Assembly (NCBI GenBank): GCA_023634235.1
Contig: JAMKCF010000014.1
Span: 5,915,001 to 5,979,000, forward strand
Source of the DNA: Pisaster brevispinus
Lineage: Eukaryota > Echinodermata > Asteroidea > Forcipulatida > Asteriidae
Reading direction: 5' to 3'
DNA: 64,000 nucleotides
The notes beneath the pieces were generated by a model. It saw nothing but the letters and a program-made list of their open reading frames with translations, did not search any database and was not told where the DNA came from. Made by a program: the position numbers and the translations under genes. Shown here piece after piece: positions 44,401 through 53,774 of the stretch (the first letter of the stretch is position 1; every line of letters begins with the position of its first letter).

Positions 44401-47400
44401 TCATGTTAGAACTTATGCACATGATGTAATATCAGTAGGGCGCCCTAGAGGCCAAAAAGCGGCCGTTCATTGGCCAAACCTGTGCGCCGCGCGTACAAAT
44501 CTGCACGTTGCCTCAAGCACGTGACTAATGTCAGCCCCCAGGCTGAACCAGCGTATTGTACACGCGGCCGATCTAGGTATTATATTCTATATCTATGGTA
44601 AAAACATGATTCATTTGAAATGGAATCGCGTCAAAATACTTGCATTTTCACACACACTAAGCGTCCTACAGCGCCATACATGCGCTCGAAAGTTTTTAAC
44701 AAGCGTGTACGCAAAGTAGTCACCCTTGGGAGCAAATCAGCGTTGTTTCTCAGTATCCCTACCAGGGGTTAGTGACGAGAGGTATCGATACGGCGCGCTG
44801 CCCATGGTAGCGAGGCTGCTGTATCCGTAGCCTTGCGAAACTTCTCTAATAATAGACCTTATGCATTGACGTCATCCAGCCGCCATCTTAGAGGTAAAAC
44901 GGTGACGAAACAATCGAAACGCACAGATTCGTGCGCGCGGCGCACAGGATTGGCCAATGAACAACCTCCTTTTGACCTCTAGGCGAGGCCTGGGCGCCCT
45001 ACTGAAATGACGTCATGTGCATAAGGTCTATATAAGGCCCGTAGGACAGGTGTATAGACTCTGACTGGGAACATTTTAGAAATCTTCGCCGCTCTTCATA
45101 CCGTGAGTTAAGGAAAGCACGAAGTAATCACTTACACGAAGTAGGTGAAAGCCTGACAAGCAGTAATCAAAACCTTTTTGGAGGTATATCAAGAGCTTAA
45201 AGCAAGGCTCAACTGGAGTGTCAGCTCTTAACACAACAAATAGTATTGCTACAACTGCCCTGGAAAATGCAAACGCCCTGAACAATAAACTTCAGTCCAT
45301 CTTCACCAATGACTAAGATTGCCAAAACGTCTGCACCGTCAATGCTCCCAATTCGTACCACAACTGAAGGTGTCACAAAGCTTTTGGAAGAACTGAAGCC
45401 ACAAAAACCACCGAGTCCTGATAACATCACGCTTAGAGTGTTAAAGGAGTGTGCAAATAGTATTGCACTCCTCTTGCGCCAGATCTACCAGAAGTCCTTG
45501 GATACCGGTGAGCTGCCAGCAGACTGGCTTACGGCGAATGTGTCTCCAAATTGTTAAAAAGGGAAACCGCTCCGACCCCTCAAACGTACAGACCCATTTC
45601 CCTGACATCCAGTCCTTGCAAGATTATTGAGCACATTAAACTCTTGCAAAGAAGGCTGAAGTTAGTTTTAAAAGAACGTATGCCCATATTCTAAGGCGAT
45701 GTAGAGAAAACTATTGGCCGGTATATATGGGAATGATGAGCAGCATTGGATCATTGCCCTTTGGTGTTGAAATTAAACAATGTCAATGCGTCTAGGATTG
45801 CCCGTCAACCGTTCTTTATAATTATCACATTAAATACACCCCACGTGACCAATCTTCGACCGATCAGAGTGCGTAAACTCTCCAAGGTATTTGTTAATGT
45901 CTATTTTATAAATACTATTGATCCTGTTATCATTGAGAACTTTACCAACGACAGAGCGGAGTTAAATAGGTCTACTGTTAATAATATAAGTACCATCAAA
46001 TTTTAACAATGGAACCACATTTTTCGGGATCCCATAAAGACGACCTGCACCAAAAGTCACAGAAAACAAAAATCAACAGACGGCTGGTTAAATCGCGAGC
46101 AACAAGCTAGGTATGAGTGACTTGAAGTGTTAGCGTCATTATTCGGTACGGCGCTCGTCCGGATCAATCATAAAACAGCCGTCTGAAAATAATGGTTCGC
46201 TGTATCAATGTCTTGCATCGGGGGCAGGAAACATGGCCTCTGAACGAAGGCGTTGCAGATTCTCCATAACATAAAGACACATGAAAACGTTTACCAGAGC
46301 AACCTTATTTCTTCCTCGACACACCCATGAAACGCTGGAGTGCCGAACCTTATTTGGCATGAAATACCTGTTTTAGTCAAACCCAGTCGATGTCCGGGAC
46401 CACGTATCAAAAGGGCCAATAATTCGGAGAGGACTCGCAGCAGACTGTTGATTCATCCGAACTAAACATTTTCAAGAGCTTAGGCCTAACTACCGTTGAA
46501 GACCGAGAGAACGAAATCACATGGGCCCTAACCACTTGTCAACCAATGCAGTTAATTGTGTTTAAAATACCGTTTGTTTGTAGTTTGACGAGATCAGATC
46601 TTGTTTCTATGTTCTGCATCCAAATGCCCTAATAAACCACCGTGAGAATTGGAAGAACTTGTACTTTTTCAAAAACGCGTGGTTAATTTTTAAGATTCAC
46701 AGGTGCGTTAAATGTTGTTGGTTTTAGTTGAGTTCCTTCAGGGTGACTGCACACGGCAGTCTGCACCAGTGTAAGTTCCAAACTTGGTATTATTGATTTC
46801 AACTTTGATTGATAAACCTACACCCATGCCGGGATTTTATTTTATTTTTTTTTTAACGAGGGTCACATGTAAACCAGTTCGGCATGCCTCAGTTGTTTTT
46901 ACACTTTGTCAGAAACTGCGGCTGTGCAACGTAACTAGAAGTAGGAATATCAAAGACGTGCAGAACCAAAAGGGTACTGGCAATAAGATATAAATAGCAG
47001 CACCAATGGACATCAAATCACTCCAACATAACACCGTCCCAGCCCTTGCATGTTCCTACTTTGTACACCTGGGATTCGAACCCACACACGGGTGATTAGG
47101 CCATAAATACTTTGGAAGCCGATGCAAAACCGCGCGACCTCTGACCTTATAACGAAAATAAATGTCGGAACAACTAATTAGCAATATTGCGTGATAATAT
47201 CAATGCCCCCCCCCCAGCAGTTAACACATTGACACCTTTGTTGGACTGCTATAGTTCAGTCTTAAATACTGCGTTAGAAAAAAAAAATTCCCATATGCGG
47301 TTGTTATTTCGGTTTCAACATACACACACCCTAACCCACACACCCACAAACAAATAACGTACAAATAAACCGTTATTCTGAGTTTTCTCAAGAATATGAT

Positions 47401-48903
47401 TATCAAATGGTTGGCGGATGTGTTTATTTAAAACTAAGGATACGAATAGTGTACTCTTATAAACCAATGAGGTTTACTTTAAGGCAAGTCGATTAAATAA
47501 GAAAGTATGCCACAGTGAGACAATTTCAATTTACAGTAAACAAATAAATAAATAAAAACAGTTAAATATACAGCCATTGATTCTATACAAAGCTGCCATT
47601 TTGATTTAAAGAAAAACTGTAATAAAGACCCTTTAAAGCTATGAAATTAATGGAAAGTAAATCAAGATGCGATTTTCATTGTTGTATGGAAAAACCGTTT
47701 CAATCAAAATAATGGGGTTTTTTCATCCTTGAGGACACGGTGTATAACATGTATTTAATGAAGTTTTTAAACTTAATCAATAACACAGTTTTAAAAAAAC
47801 AAGATGTATATTATGGTACCTATACATGGCATTTGGCAATTAAAACATTAATCTAAATCAATTCAAAGTCTCTAAATGTGACTGTTGGAGCAGCCAGAGG
47901 TATTTCTCATAATATACACAAACAATTTAAATCAAAGAATCTGATCATAGTTATCGTCATTTCTGTTCAAAACACTGTACCGTAAAGGTTTATCACCTTT
48001 ACCCAAAACTGGTGCCTCTTGATTTAGTACTTTTGAATCAGTGTGCATTAACACTTTTACTGTTAAAGGTTGTTTGCAAAACTCAGTGAAAGTTATAGAT
48101 TTTTCTTGTCAATTCGAATTTGGGATAATCATTTACTTGTTATTTGTTTTTAAAAAAGTGTCGATTAAATGCATCATAAAGATAGCAAGCTATCACCGAC
48201 TGCTGTTTCATTACAAAAATAGTAGAACATATTAAGAACCAAATACAACACTTGCAACATTTCATGTTTACTCTTCGAACTATAATATACTATCTGATTT
48301 TTAATATCAAGTTATAAACCACAAGCATCTGATTTTTGGATAGCTTATACCAGCGCGATGCTTTCACGTAATAATTTGAACCATGAGCTCTTCTGGAATG
48401 TGTGTGTTATTGATATTTTATATAATTAATTCGCGTTCATCTTACAACTATCTATGTGTCTAAATGGCTCATTGAGACTTTACTTCTCGGATCAGCATGA
48501 TGAGGTTCTTGGTAAGTTGGCATTCAGTGTAAAGATAAGACTTACCTCTTCCTTGGAAGTAACTATCCAGGGATTCAATCGGTGCCCGTTCGCTCAGGAC
48601 GTGCCCATCCAGCAATATTTTCCTCATGATATCATGCGAGTTAACAACTACTACTTTTCTGGATCCAAGACGCAGAGTAAATATCGCTCCATATTTCTCT
48701 ACCATACGAGACAGATAAGAGTTTCTGTCTTTCCCAGAGAGGTGACCAATGCTTCCAAGTACAGGCCACCCTTTTGGACCTGGTGGTAGCTGCTGCCAGA
48801 TCTTTGTGTTTGACTGAATCAAACTGTTGATCAGAATCAACACACAAACTGCAAAAAATACCACAAGTGGTAACCAAGAGTATTTCCAGATTTCATCTCC
48901 CAT
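32287..48903 (-). CDS. Clan-2 (CYP2-like) cytochrome P450, 3 exons, 502 aa
   Basis: Exons 48903-48546, 37791-36826 and 32471-32287 join in frame (1509 nt). A membrane-bound microsomal haem mono-oxygenase: N-terminal anchor helix at about 10-30, proline-rich hinge LPPGP (39-43), C-helix W130/R134, I-helix AGTETS (309-314) for oxygen activation, K-helix E366-S-L-R369, PERF (420-423) and haem loop FSIGRRNCLG with ligand Cys446. Length and all motifs fit an active enzyme. The haem motif is interrupted by intron 2 (phase 1, after Gly442's first base). Both introns are phase 1 GT-AG. Substrate cannot be read from sequence; clan-2 P450s handle steroids, fatty acids, eicosanoids and xenobiotics. Introns of 10.8 and 4.4 kb consist largely of transposons. 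The chosen Met places the anchor normally; an upstream in-frame Met at 49089 would add an unusual 62 residues. Confidence 0.93.
33098..33506. mobile_element. TATGGTGTTC MITE with GACGGACTTGCTCACACGCA array
   Basis: 409 bp. Ends TATGGTGTTCTATAAAGGAC and inverse (one mismatch); a 16-24 bp unit containing CGACGGACTTGCTCAC is repeated in both halves in opposite orientation. Target duplication GGAACT at 33092-33097 and 33507-33512. An inverted copy of the flank at 34473-34478 carries a single AGTTCC, the empty site. Located in P450 intron 2. Confidence 0.85.
33545..34030 (+). repeat. 490-bp repeat family, copy 1
   Basis: Starts at a GTTCCCAGGGGTGATCGATC block, has the inner palindrome TGTGCTAGAATCTAGCACA, and ends at GCCCATGGTAGCGAGGCTG. 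It is the only copy on the far side of P450 exon 2 (intron 2). Confidence 0.75.
34741..34865 (+). repeat. Diverged direct repeat of 32890-33025
   Basis: Both contain CTGGTATCTGGCGTTATTCA and ACGAGCCTCG followed by a GTGTGACRTCAGAYGTTCGG block. Confidence 0.6.
34872..35120. mobile_element. Palindromic MITE with telomere-repeat core
   Basis: Arms of about 75 bp (TTACACCGCAGCGAGGGGTT ... CTACAAACATTACAT) face each other around a (CCCTAA)n tract at 34946-35044 of about 15 units with a few variants. It has no coding capacity and sits in intron 2 of the P450 gene. Confidence 0.8.
34946..35044. repeat. Interstitial (CCCTAA)n telomeric repeat
   Basis: CCCTAA/TTAGGG is the ancestral animal telomere unit. 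Single-copy DNA and P450 exons on both sides show the tract is internal. Confidence 0.9.
35121..36249. other. P450 intron 2, unannotated part
   Basis: No gene seen. The segment CCTACCTAAAA with neighbouring CACCCCACAATG at 36160-36182 is echoed at 36731-36756, just outside the hexamer-array element. Confidence 0.35.
36250..36704. mobile_element. TATGGTGTTC element with hexamer array
   Basis: Ends TATGGTGTTCTATAGACGAC and inverse share the first 14 bases with the 33098 MITE. The left half contains a (CCGTCG/CCGTCA)n array (36277-36414); a short (GGCGAC)n tract lies at the right. The inverted match extends six bases further out (GTTTGT), so the exact terminus and target duplication are unclear. 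It is about 120 bp from the donor of P450 exon 2. Confidence 0.65.
36277..36414. repeat. (GTCGCC/GTCACC)n hexanucleotide array
   Basis: About 23 hexamers, alternating G and A at one position. All three + frames and the minus frames stay open, giving spurious Ser-Pro, Arg-rich and Gly-Asp reading frames. Confidence 0.9.
36826..37791 (-). CDS. P450 exon 2 (C-helix to haem loop start)
   Basis: Residues 121-441; acceptor TATTTTATGCAG, donor ATTG|GTAAGA. Contains the W..R motif, I-helix, ExxR and PERF. One large exon of 966 nt. Confidence 0.93.
38090..38345. repeat. 220-bp repeat family, head-to-head pair of arms
   Basis: Contains TCCAATG/GATCTCGACGCG, CCAGAATGCCTTGCTCGATC, the inner palindrome ATATCCAAATATATTGGATA, and an inverted second half. 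Other copies: 38908-39108 (+), 40614-40830 (-) and 41720-41912 (-). Related in sequence to the start of the 490-bp family. Confidence 0.65.
38362..38507. mobile_element. GCAAGTCTCGCGCGTATTCG MITE, full copy
   Basis: Both ATAGACCATGCAAGTC and GACTTGCACAGTCTAT termini are present; it differs at only a few positions from 24617-24757. Confidence 0.8.
38600..38905 (-). repeat. 490-bp repeat family, inverted partial copy
   Basis: Reverse complement of the distal half of the unit (CGTATCGATACCTCTCGTCAC through the ACGCGCGTGTGAAAATGCAAG block). Confidence 0.7.
39115..39597 (+). repeat. 490-bp repeat family, copy 2
   Basis: Full-length, same block order as copy 1. Confidence 0.8.
39929..40412 (+). 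repeat. 490-bp repeat family, copy 3
   Basis: Full-length. Followed immediately at 40416-40612 by an inverted proximal half, so the two face each other around the GAGGCTGCAG junction. A diverged distal half precedes it at about 39640-39920. Confidence 0.8.
40840..41220 (-). repeat. 490-bp repeat family, diverged inverted pieces
   Basis: Inverted distal-half sequence (CTCGTCGCTAAACCCCTGGG onward) of a diverged subfamily, with the stretch around TTGATGCGTCCTTTG present twice (40630 and 41100). Confidence 0.6.
41228..41717 (+). repeat. 490-bp repeat family, copy 4
   Basis: Full-length, a few substitutions from copies 2 and 3. Confidence 0.8.
41908..42005. mobile_element. GCAAGTCTCGCGCGTATTCG MITE, left-truncated
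   Basis: Begins within the unit at GGTCCCACGTACATTG and keeps the right terminus GACTTGCACAGTCTAT. Confidence 0.7.
42594..42785 (+). repeat. 190-bp dispersed repeat, copy 1
   Basis: CTTCGCTCGTCCCCAGCGCC through AGCCCATCCCAGCGG, nearly identical to 60951-61140. Both begin with inverted CCCAGCGCCTT/AAGGCGCTGGG and end near CCCAGCGGTCCTG. Confidence 0.75.
42847..43080 (+). repeat. 490-bp repeat family, proximal half
   Basis: Stops at the TTTGATTTTGTGATA block, where a different repeat begins. Confidence 0.75.
43086..43502 (+). repeat. 420-bp tandem duplication, unit 1
   Basis: Starts AACACACCTCTAGCTAG; includes CACGGTCACGTGGGATGAAC and a GAAAAATGGCGGCGTCTGG block. About 95 percent similar by eye to the next unit. 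Confidence 0.8.
43505..43930 (+). repeat. 420-bp tandem duplication, unit 2
   Basis: Directly follows unit 1 with the same start (AACACACCTCTTGCTAG) and continues into GGACCTATTTCCC. An inverted piece of its end (GGGAATAGACGTGCTCTAGT) follows at 43969-43990. Confidence 0.8.
44023..44170. mobile_element. MITE with GGGGCCGATTTCACAAAGAG ends
   Basis: 148 bp. The right end CTCTTTGTGAAATCGACCCC mirrors the left; inner arms are AAGATTCATCTTAAGAT-like. The flanking segments carry opposing AATAGACGTGCTCTAGTGAC sequences. Confidence 0.75.
44262..44597. mobile_element. CATAGATATAGAATA MITE, copy in P450 intron 1
   Basis: 336 bp, nearly identical to 23263-23602, with both termini intact. Preceded by an arm fragment at 44222-44260. 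Confidence 0.8.
44598..44818 (+). repeat. 490-bp repeat family, distal half
   Basis: Begins at AAAAACATGATTCATTTGAA directly after the MITE and ends GCCCATGGTAGCGAGGCTG; the missing proximal half is the part found at 42847-43080. Confidence 0.7.
44852..45031. mobile_element. MITE with ATAGACCTTATGCA ends, copy 2
   Basis: Left ATAGACCTTATGCATTGACG, right GTGCATAAGGTCTAT. Same family as 16773-16947 inside the RAG1-like element. Confidence 0.8.
45230..45660 (+). pseudogene. LINE reverse-transcriptase N-terminal fragment
   Basis: In one frame LKPQKPPSPDNITLRVLKEC ... LPADWLTANVSP matches RT domains 0-1 of non-LTR retrotransposons; a frameshift later, KGNRSDPS and YRPISLTSSPCKIIEHI supply domain 2. 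The reading is interrupted by at least two frameshifts, and the catalytic YADD part is absent. It lies in intron 1 of the P450 gene. Confidence 0.8.
45661..48545. other. P450 intron 1, proximal part
   Basis: No gene on either strand. The 45746-46006 frame is not recognisable. A minus-strand B-box-like GGGTTCGAATCCCA at about 47070-47084 marks SINE debris. 47400-48450 is AT-rich with nothing identifiable. Confidence 0.35.
48546..48903 (-). CDS. P450 exon 1 (membrane anchor and N-terminal domain)
   Basis: Residues 1-119; donor AGAG|GTAAGT, phase 1. Anchor helix, LPPGPKGWPVLG hinge and the B-region start KYGAIFTLRLGSRK. Confidence 0.92.
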
Positions 48904-49677
48904 GATGAACTCTTGTAAATTGATAATGATGATATTTTCTGAAACAAAATAATTTAATTGATCTCTAAGAGAAATCGTGCATAGACTGTATTCTAGTATG
49001 GCGGCAGTAATAACTTGAATGTTTCTGTTAGATATGCCTATAGTCCGTGACGTGTGTGAAGTTGAAGGCAGAAGTAGATACAATGCCACATCATTTTATA
49101 GGGTGCACTACCAATGAAAGGGTTCCCATCTGTCTTTGTTAAAGTATGCCATGTAGTTTCTGAAGTAGCACCGTTAGGGTGCTGTGTGTATTTATGCACC
49201 GTTGAACATATTGACGAAGAATAATGGTGCAAGTAGCCCCCATCAATAACAATACGAGGGGGCTATGCTCCCTCTATATGGAATATGAATACAAATTATT
49301 TTTGAATAGTAGTCTGGGTGCCTCGACCTTTAAAACTAGGTGCACTGTGAATGCCTATGTGTGTGTGTGTAAGTTCGCCAGTCGAGACAAGCTTTCAAAC
49401 AGTTGAATACGTTGTTACTATTGATACGTGTGATATGTTGTAATGGTTTTTTTTATATCGACATTATGCATTTTGGGATACTTCTGAATTTGTTTAATGT
49501 ATTGTAACCACATAACCGCTTAAAACTAAAACCCTGGCATGCCCACCAATGGCACATTCCTTGCTTACAGGTATACCATATCGAAACACACGGTATTACA
49601 CAACCCTGTACTCACATTGTCATTATTTGTTGTTTAAATTTAGTTTTCAGTATCTGTCACGTCACCGGTGTGTGAAG
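48904..49677. other. 5' flank of the P450 gene
   Basis: Contains the P450 promoter and 5' UTR (minus strand). The coding frame stays open up to 49089 without resembling P450. No clear TATA box assigned. Confidence 0.35.
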
Positions 49678-50345
49678 TAGCCTTTAGTCAAGGCGCATGC
49701 GGCACCCCCAGATATCACGCACGACAAAAGACCAGCGCTAGCGGCAAAGCGCCTTTACCAACTCGTTTTGGGACTTTATGTTTTTCTTTACTTTTTGCCA
49801 CCGATTTTGGTAGAAGAAATGTTATGCTTAATGCATTAGCTCGCTTTGATATTGGCCAATAAGAAGACACAATTACTTGCATGACGTCACATGAACATTT
49901 GAAGCAAATTATTAGCAAAATGTCGACTATAAGTGCCCACTGTACTACTACACCAGTATCGACGACAGTTGTTTAAGCAAAGCATTAGCTTTGCTGCTTA
50001 ACAAATTAACATTTCCGTTGAATTTAAGCTACAGTAGTGTCCATGATATAATAAAATGTATTGGAACGTGGATATTTATTTGAAAATCTCACCACAGGTG
50101 CGTGTAGACACGGCCTTCCGGGGTCCAATCACGGACGCGACGATTCCTACCTCACCAAATGCAATCAACGAAACATGCACAGCACACGTTTTGCTTCTCT
50201 TGAAAATTTGTCACTTGCTGCGTGTTTTATCATGATTTGTCATTTTCCGTTGTCAGAATGTATTCTCTCAATGTTCTCTTTTATAATACTGTGCCCAAAT
50301 TGTCACGTCCGTGTCAAAACTTCCGCGGTGTCAACTCTAAAACTC
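49678..50345 (+). mobile_element. Decayed relative of the RecQ-exon Mutator-like element
   Basis: Begins TAGCCTTTAGTCAAGGCGCA like the element at 54948 and follows it through the CGCCTTTACCAACT arm, the TGCATGACGTCAC leader and a mutated version of the helicase exon (the Met codon and frame are lost) to AGACACGGCCTTCC. No right terminus or 9-bp duplication was found. It lacks the MITE found at 55428-55869 in the other copy. Confidence 0.65.
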
Positions 50346-50830
50346 CAACGCATTTTTCTAAAATGGTAAATTCATGCACTAATCGAAAGGTTTAACTGGA
50401 CTAACTTATTTGAACAGAATCAATAATGTATACTCTTTCTTCTTGTAAACATTTTGTTCTAAGATAGTGTCACACATTTAAAAAATAGCAAGATACGTTT
50501 TGCTTCTCTTGAAAACTTGTCACTTGCTGCGTGTACGTTTTTGTGTGTGGCGATGACATGGACGGTACCACCAATGGTACAGGATTATTGTCTGAGTACC
50601 ATTATTTAGCCACAGCGTTGCTCTTTTGTTGTGTTTAAATGTTCTGGAAAGTTAATTAAAATTTCCTGAGTGATTTATTTTTAATCAACAAAACAGTAAC
50701 ACGTCGCATTTTCCTTTCTGCATCGAATTGTTTGCATTAATAACGTGCGCGTTTTAAGTTACAATGGTAACTTAAGTTTTAATGGTATCTATCACGAAAC
50801 TGTTCAGGCAGCAGGCGCGCGCGAACCACA

Positions 50831-51415
50831 CTGTGTGTGTGAGTTTGTTTTCACATTCAAACCGGGGACCTATAACAAAAGAGGACAATAGGGTCCCCGG
50901 TTGGGTAAAGGTCCCCAGTTGGAAATTGTGTACAAAACCAATGGGAGCTGTTGCCAAAAAGTTAAAGTCTAAACAAAAGAGGGACAATAGGAGGTCCCCA
51001 ATTGGAGGTGTTTACACACGTGTGTGTGTGAGTTTGTTTTCACATTCAAACCGGGGACGTATAACAAAAGAGGACAATAGGGTCCCCGGTTGGGTAAAGG
51101 TTCCCAGTTAGAAATTGTGTACAAAACCAATGGGAGCTGTTGCCAAAAAGTTAGAGTCCAAACAAAAGAGGGACAATAGGAGGTCCCCGATTGGAGGTGT
51201 TTACACATGGGTGTGTGTGTGTGAGTTTGTTTTCACATTCAAACCGGGGACCTATAACAAAAGAGGACAATAGGGTCCCCGGTTGGGTAAAGGTCCCCAG
51301 TTAGAAATTGTGTACAAAACCAATGGGAGCTGTTGCCAAAAAGTTAGAGTCCAAACAAAAGAGGGACAATGGGAGGTCCCCGATTGGAGGTGTTTACACA
51401 CTTGTGTGTGTGTGT
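50831..51415 (+). repeat. Tandem array of about 190-bp units (three copies)
   Basis: Each unit runs GTGTGTGAGTTTGTTTTCAC ... GGTGTTTACACA and contains GGGTCCCCGGTTGGGTAAAG. Internal AGAGG(G)ACAATAGG motifs occur twice per unit. Units are about 95 percent alike by eye. Confidence 0.85.
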
Positions 51416-52764
51416 GCCCTTACACATGCCAACTTACGGGGTACTTTTAACAATGGAACAATGGACCCCACAAGGCAATTTCAATAGGAACAATAGGGCC
51501 CCACAAGGGAATTCTTTAGAAAAGGGAACAATAGAACAACGATAGCAGTACCCCACAAACCGGATCCGTAAGGTTGGGTGTGTGTACTCTGTATGGTATG
51601 AGTTATTTACGTGGGAAAATAAGTTTACATTTTTGTACACTACATCCGGCCGGACACGTACTACGTGCAGCGGTTCAACCGTGGGAAAATACGCCAGTCT
51701 CATACAAATATTAATAATTATCCTTGTAAATGAAGGAAGTTCATCCTTTGTGATTGTACTGTCAATGAACTGGAGCGGTTCTGCGTTTTTAGAGTTGCGC
51801 TTTTTGTTAGATAATTAATAACAACATGAATAAATTCAAATATCACTGTCAAGTTTATTTCCATATACATTGTGTCGTACACTCACGATAAAACAAGAGA
51901 GGGTCATTACATAAAAAAAAGTAACAACCAGGCAGGCCTAGTTTAATATATGAGCAAAGAGTAAACCTGACCATTTTCGAACCAACCGGCCATAGACTGA
52001 ATGAAAGGAATTCAACACTGAGTGTGAATGCTGCTTTTAGTCTGTGACTGGCCCAAAAACTTTATTGTGTTACCCTCTCCATAAAGGGAGTTCTACCTCC
52101 ATGCCCTCTCACTCATGAGCTCCTCCACTCATGAGCTCCTCAATTTATACAAATGAAATGAAAATTAGTCGAGTGTCCGTGGAACTATATAGCCTAATAC
52201 ATATTTTGCTCTGTGAAAAGTACACGGGATTATGTGCTGCTTCTTGTTGTGCTCGACGTATGTGCATGTAGGCCTACGTGTGCATCTAGCAGATAACGTG
52301 GCCAACTCTGCATGCGACATTTCAATTCAGTTGAAGTACGACGCCATCTCTGCATAATGGATACTGGTATTTTCATCGACGTGGATAACAGAGATAGCGT
52401 CTTTCTGTGTTCTCTGTTGTACTTTGCTTTTGATCTTTTTTTTGGCACTTTCAGACTGTTTAGGACGCCCTGGTTTTTTTTAAAGATCTTCCATTTTTGC
52501 TGATGGTCGATCTGATCGGTCGTCCAGACCCGTACATGGCCGAGTGTGGTGTGTGCAGTACTAGGCCTACTAGATATGGGCCGGGGGTGTGTGTGTGACC
52601 AGGTGTGACCCACTGATCTCTATTAGTAGAGATCAGTGGTGTGACCGCGTTTAGATCGATCATATTTCAGAACGAGGTTTGCTGCGAACCTAGGAAACCG
52701 ACCGTTCGCGAATTATTTGCGTGTGCCGAATTGAGAGAAAAATATTTATTATTGGTCGTGTGAG

Positions 52765-53284
52765 TATGAAGCCCCGTTGGTGCCACTTGACAAGTGCAAT
52801 TATGTTTCACTGAATGAGATGTATTTCACAGCACCGCCACTTAGTATCTTGCGGCCGCCACTTATTATCTTGCGGCCGCCACTTATTATCTTGCGGCCGC
52901 AACTTAGTATACTGCGGCCGCCACTTATTATCTTGCGGCCGCCACTTATTATTTTGCGGCCACAACTTCATGACAATTGCATGACTTTACGTCCTTATGA
53001 ATGACAACCTGTCCCAATGTCTGTTTTCAATTACACAACTTGAAGTTGCGGCCGCAAGATAATAAGTTGCGGCCGCAAGATAATAAGTGGCGGCCGCAAG
53101 ATACTAAGTGGCGGCCGCAAGATAATAAGTGGCGGCCGCAAGATAATAAGTGGCGGCCGCAAGATAATAAGTGGCGGCCGCGAGATAAGTGGCAGCCGCA
53201 AGATATAAGTGGCGGTGCTGTGAAATACATCTCATTCAGTGAAACATATATGCACTTGTCAAGTGGCACCAACGGGGCTTCATA
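52765..53284. mobile_element. TATGAAGCCCC MITE with GCGGCCGC arrays and proven 6-bp TSD
   Basis: 520 bp. Terminal inverted repeats start TATGAAGCCCCGTTGGTGCC and match over about 80 bp; inside are six or more units of a 20-21 bp motif with TTGCGGCCGC on the left and its inverse on the right. Flanks 52759-52764 and 53285-53290 are TGTGAG; the unoccupied homologous site at 8458-8463 has it once. The open frames at 52777-53004 and 53001-53357 are by-products of the array. Confidence 0.92.
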
Positions 53285-53774
53285 TGTGAGGGCAGTATCT
53301 ACGAAATCGATTCAAAAAATGAATAAAACGAGCGATAAACTCCAAACGGGGAATTAGTTTTATTTATTTCTCATCAAATATGACATTTCAGACAGAAATA
53401 TTTCAAGAGATGTTTTCTACTATCATCATCATTAGACCGTGTAAGTTTTATGTAAACTTGTGATCTTAGACGATTTTTTTTCTTACCAATCCTGTAATGT
53501 TCCTTTAAAGTCAGACTACGTTTTATGAATTATTTGAAGTTTTATGAAGTTATTTGGATCAAAACTTGTGCATCAAAACTAAAAAGGTCATTATTGGGGA
53601 TTTGGCAAAACTTGTTAGCATTTGGCTGTTGAGGGCGTTTGATTGGTTAGAAAATTTATGACGTCACACGGAGGAAGAGGCTGCTGATGTTATTGCGCAA
53701 TCACTGACTACAGCAGTGTGCATGCATGCGAGAGGCCTTCACAAAGAAGCACAGATCTCCTGATACATGTAACG

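Larger units (their letters stand above)
50787..53515. mobile_element. 2.4-kb element, copy 2 (expanded and interrupted)
   Basis: Shares CTATCACGAAACTGTTCA through TCCTGTAATGTTCCTTTAAAG with copy 1 (7153-8697). It is lengthened by a tandem array (50831-51415) and a MITE (52765-53284), and lacks about 170 bases found in copy 1 near 8180-8350. Confidence 0.7.

Noticed and set aside
48904..49089. Upstream Met for the P450
   Set aside because: It would place 62 extra residues before the membrane anchor, unlike P450s; the Met at 48903 gives the usual anchor position.
52777..53357. Leu-Arg-Pro repeat proteins (ILRPPL and WRPQDNK repeats)
   Set aside because: By-products of the GCGGCCGC subterminal arrays of the MITE at 52765-53284.
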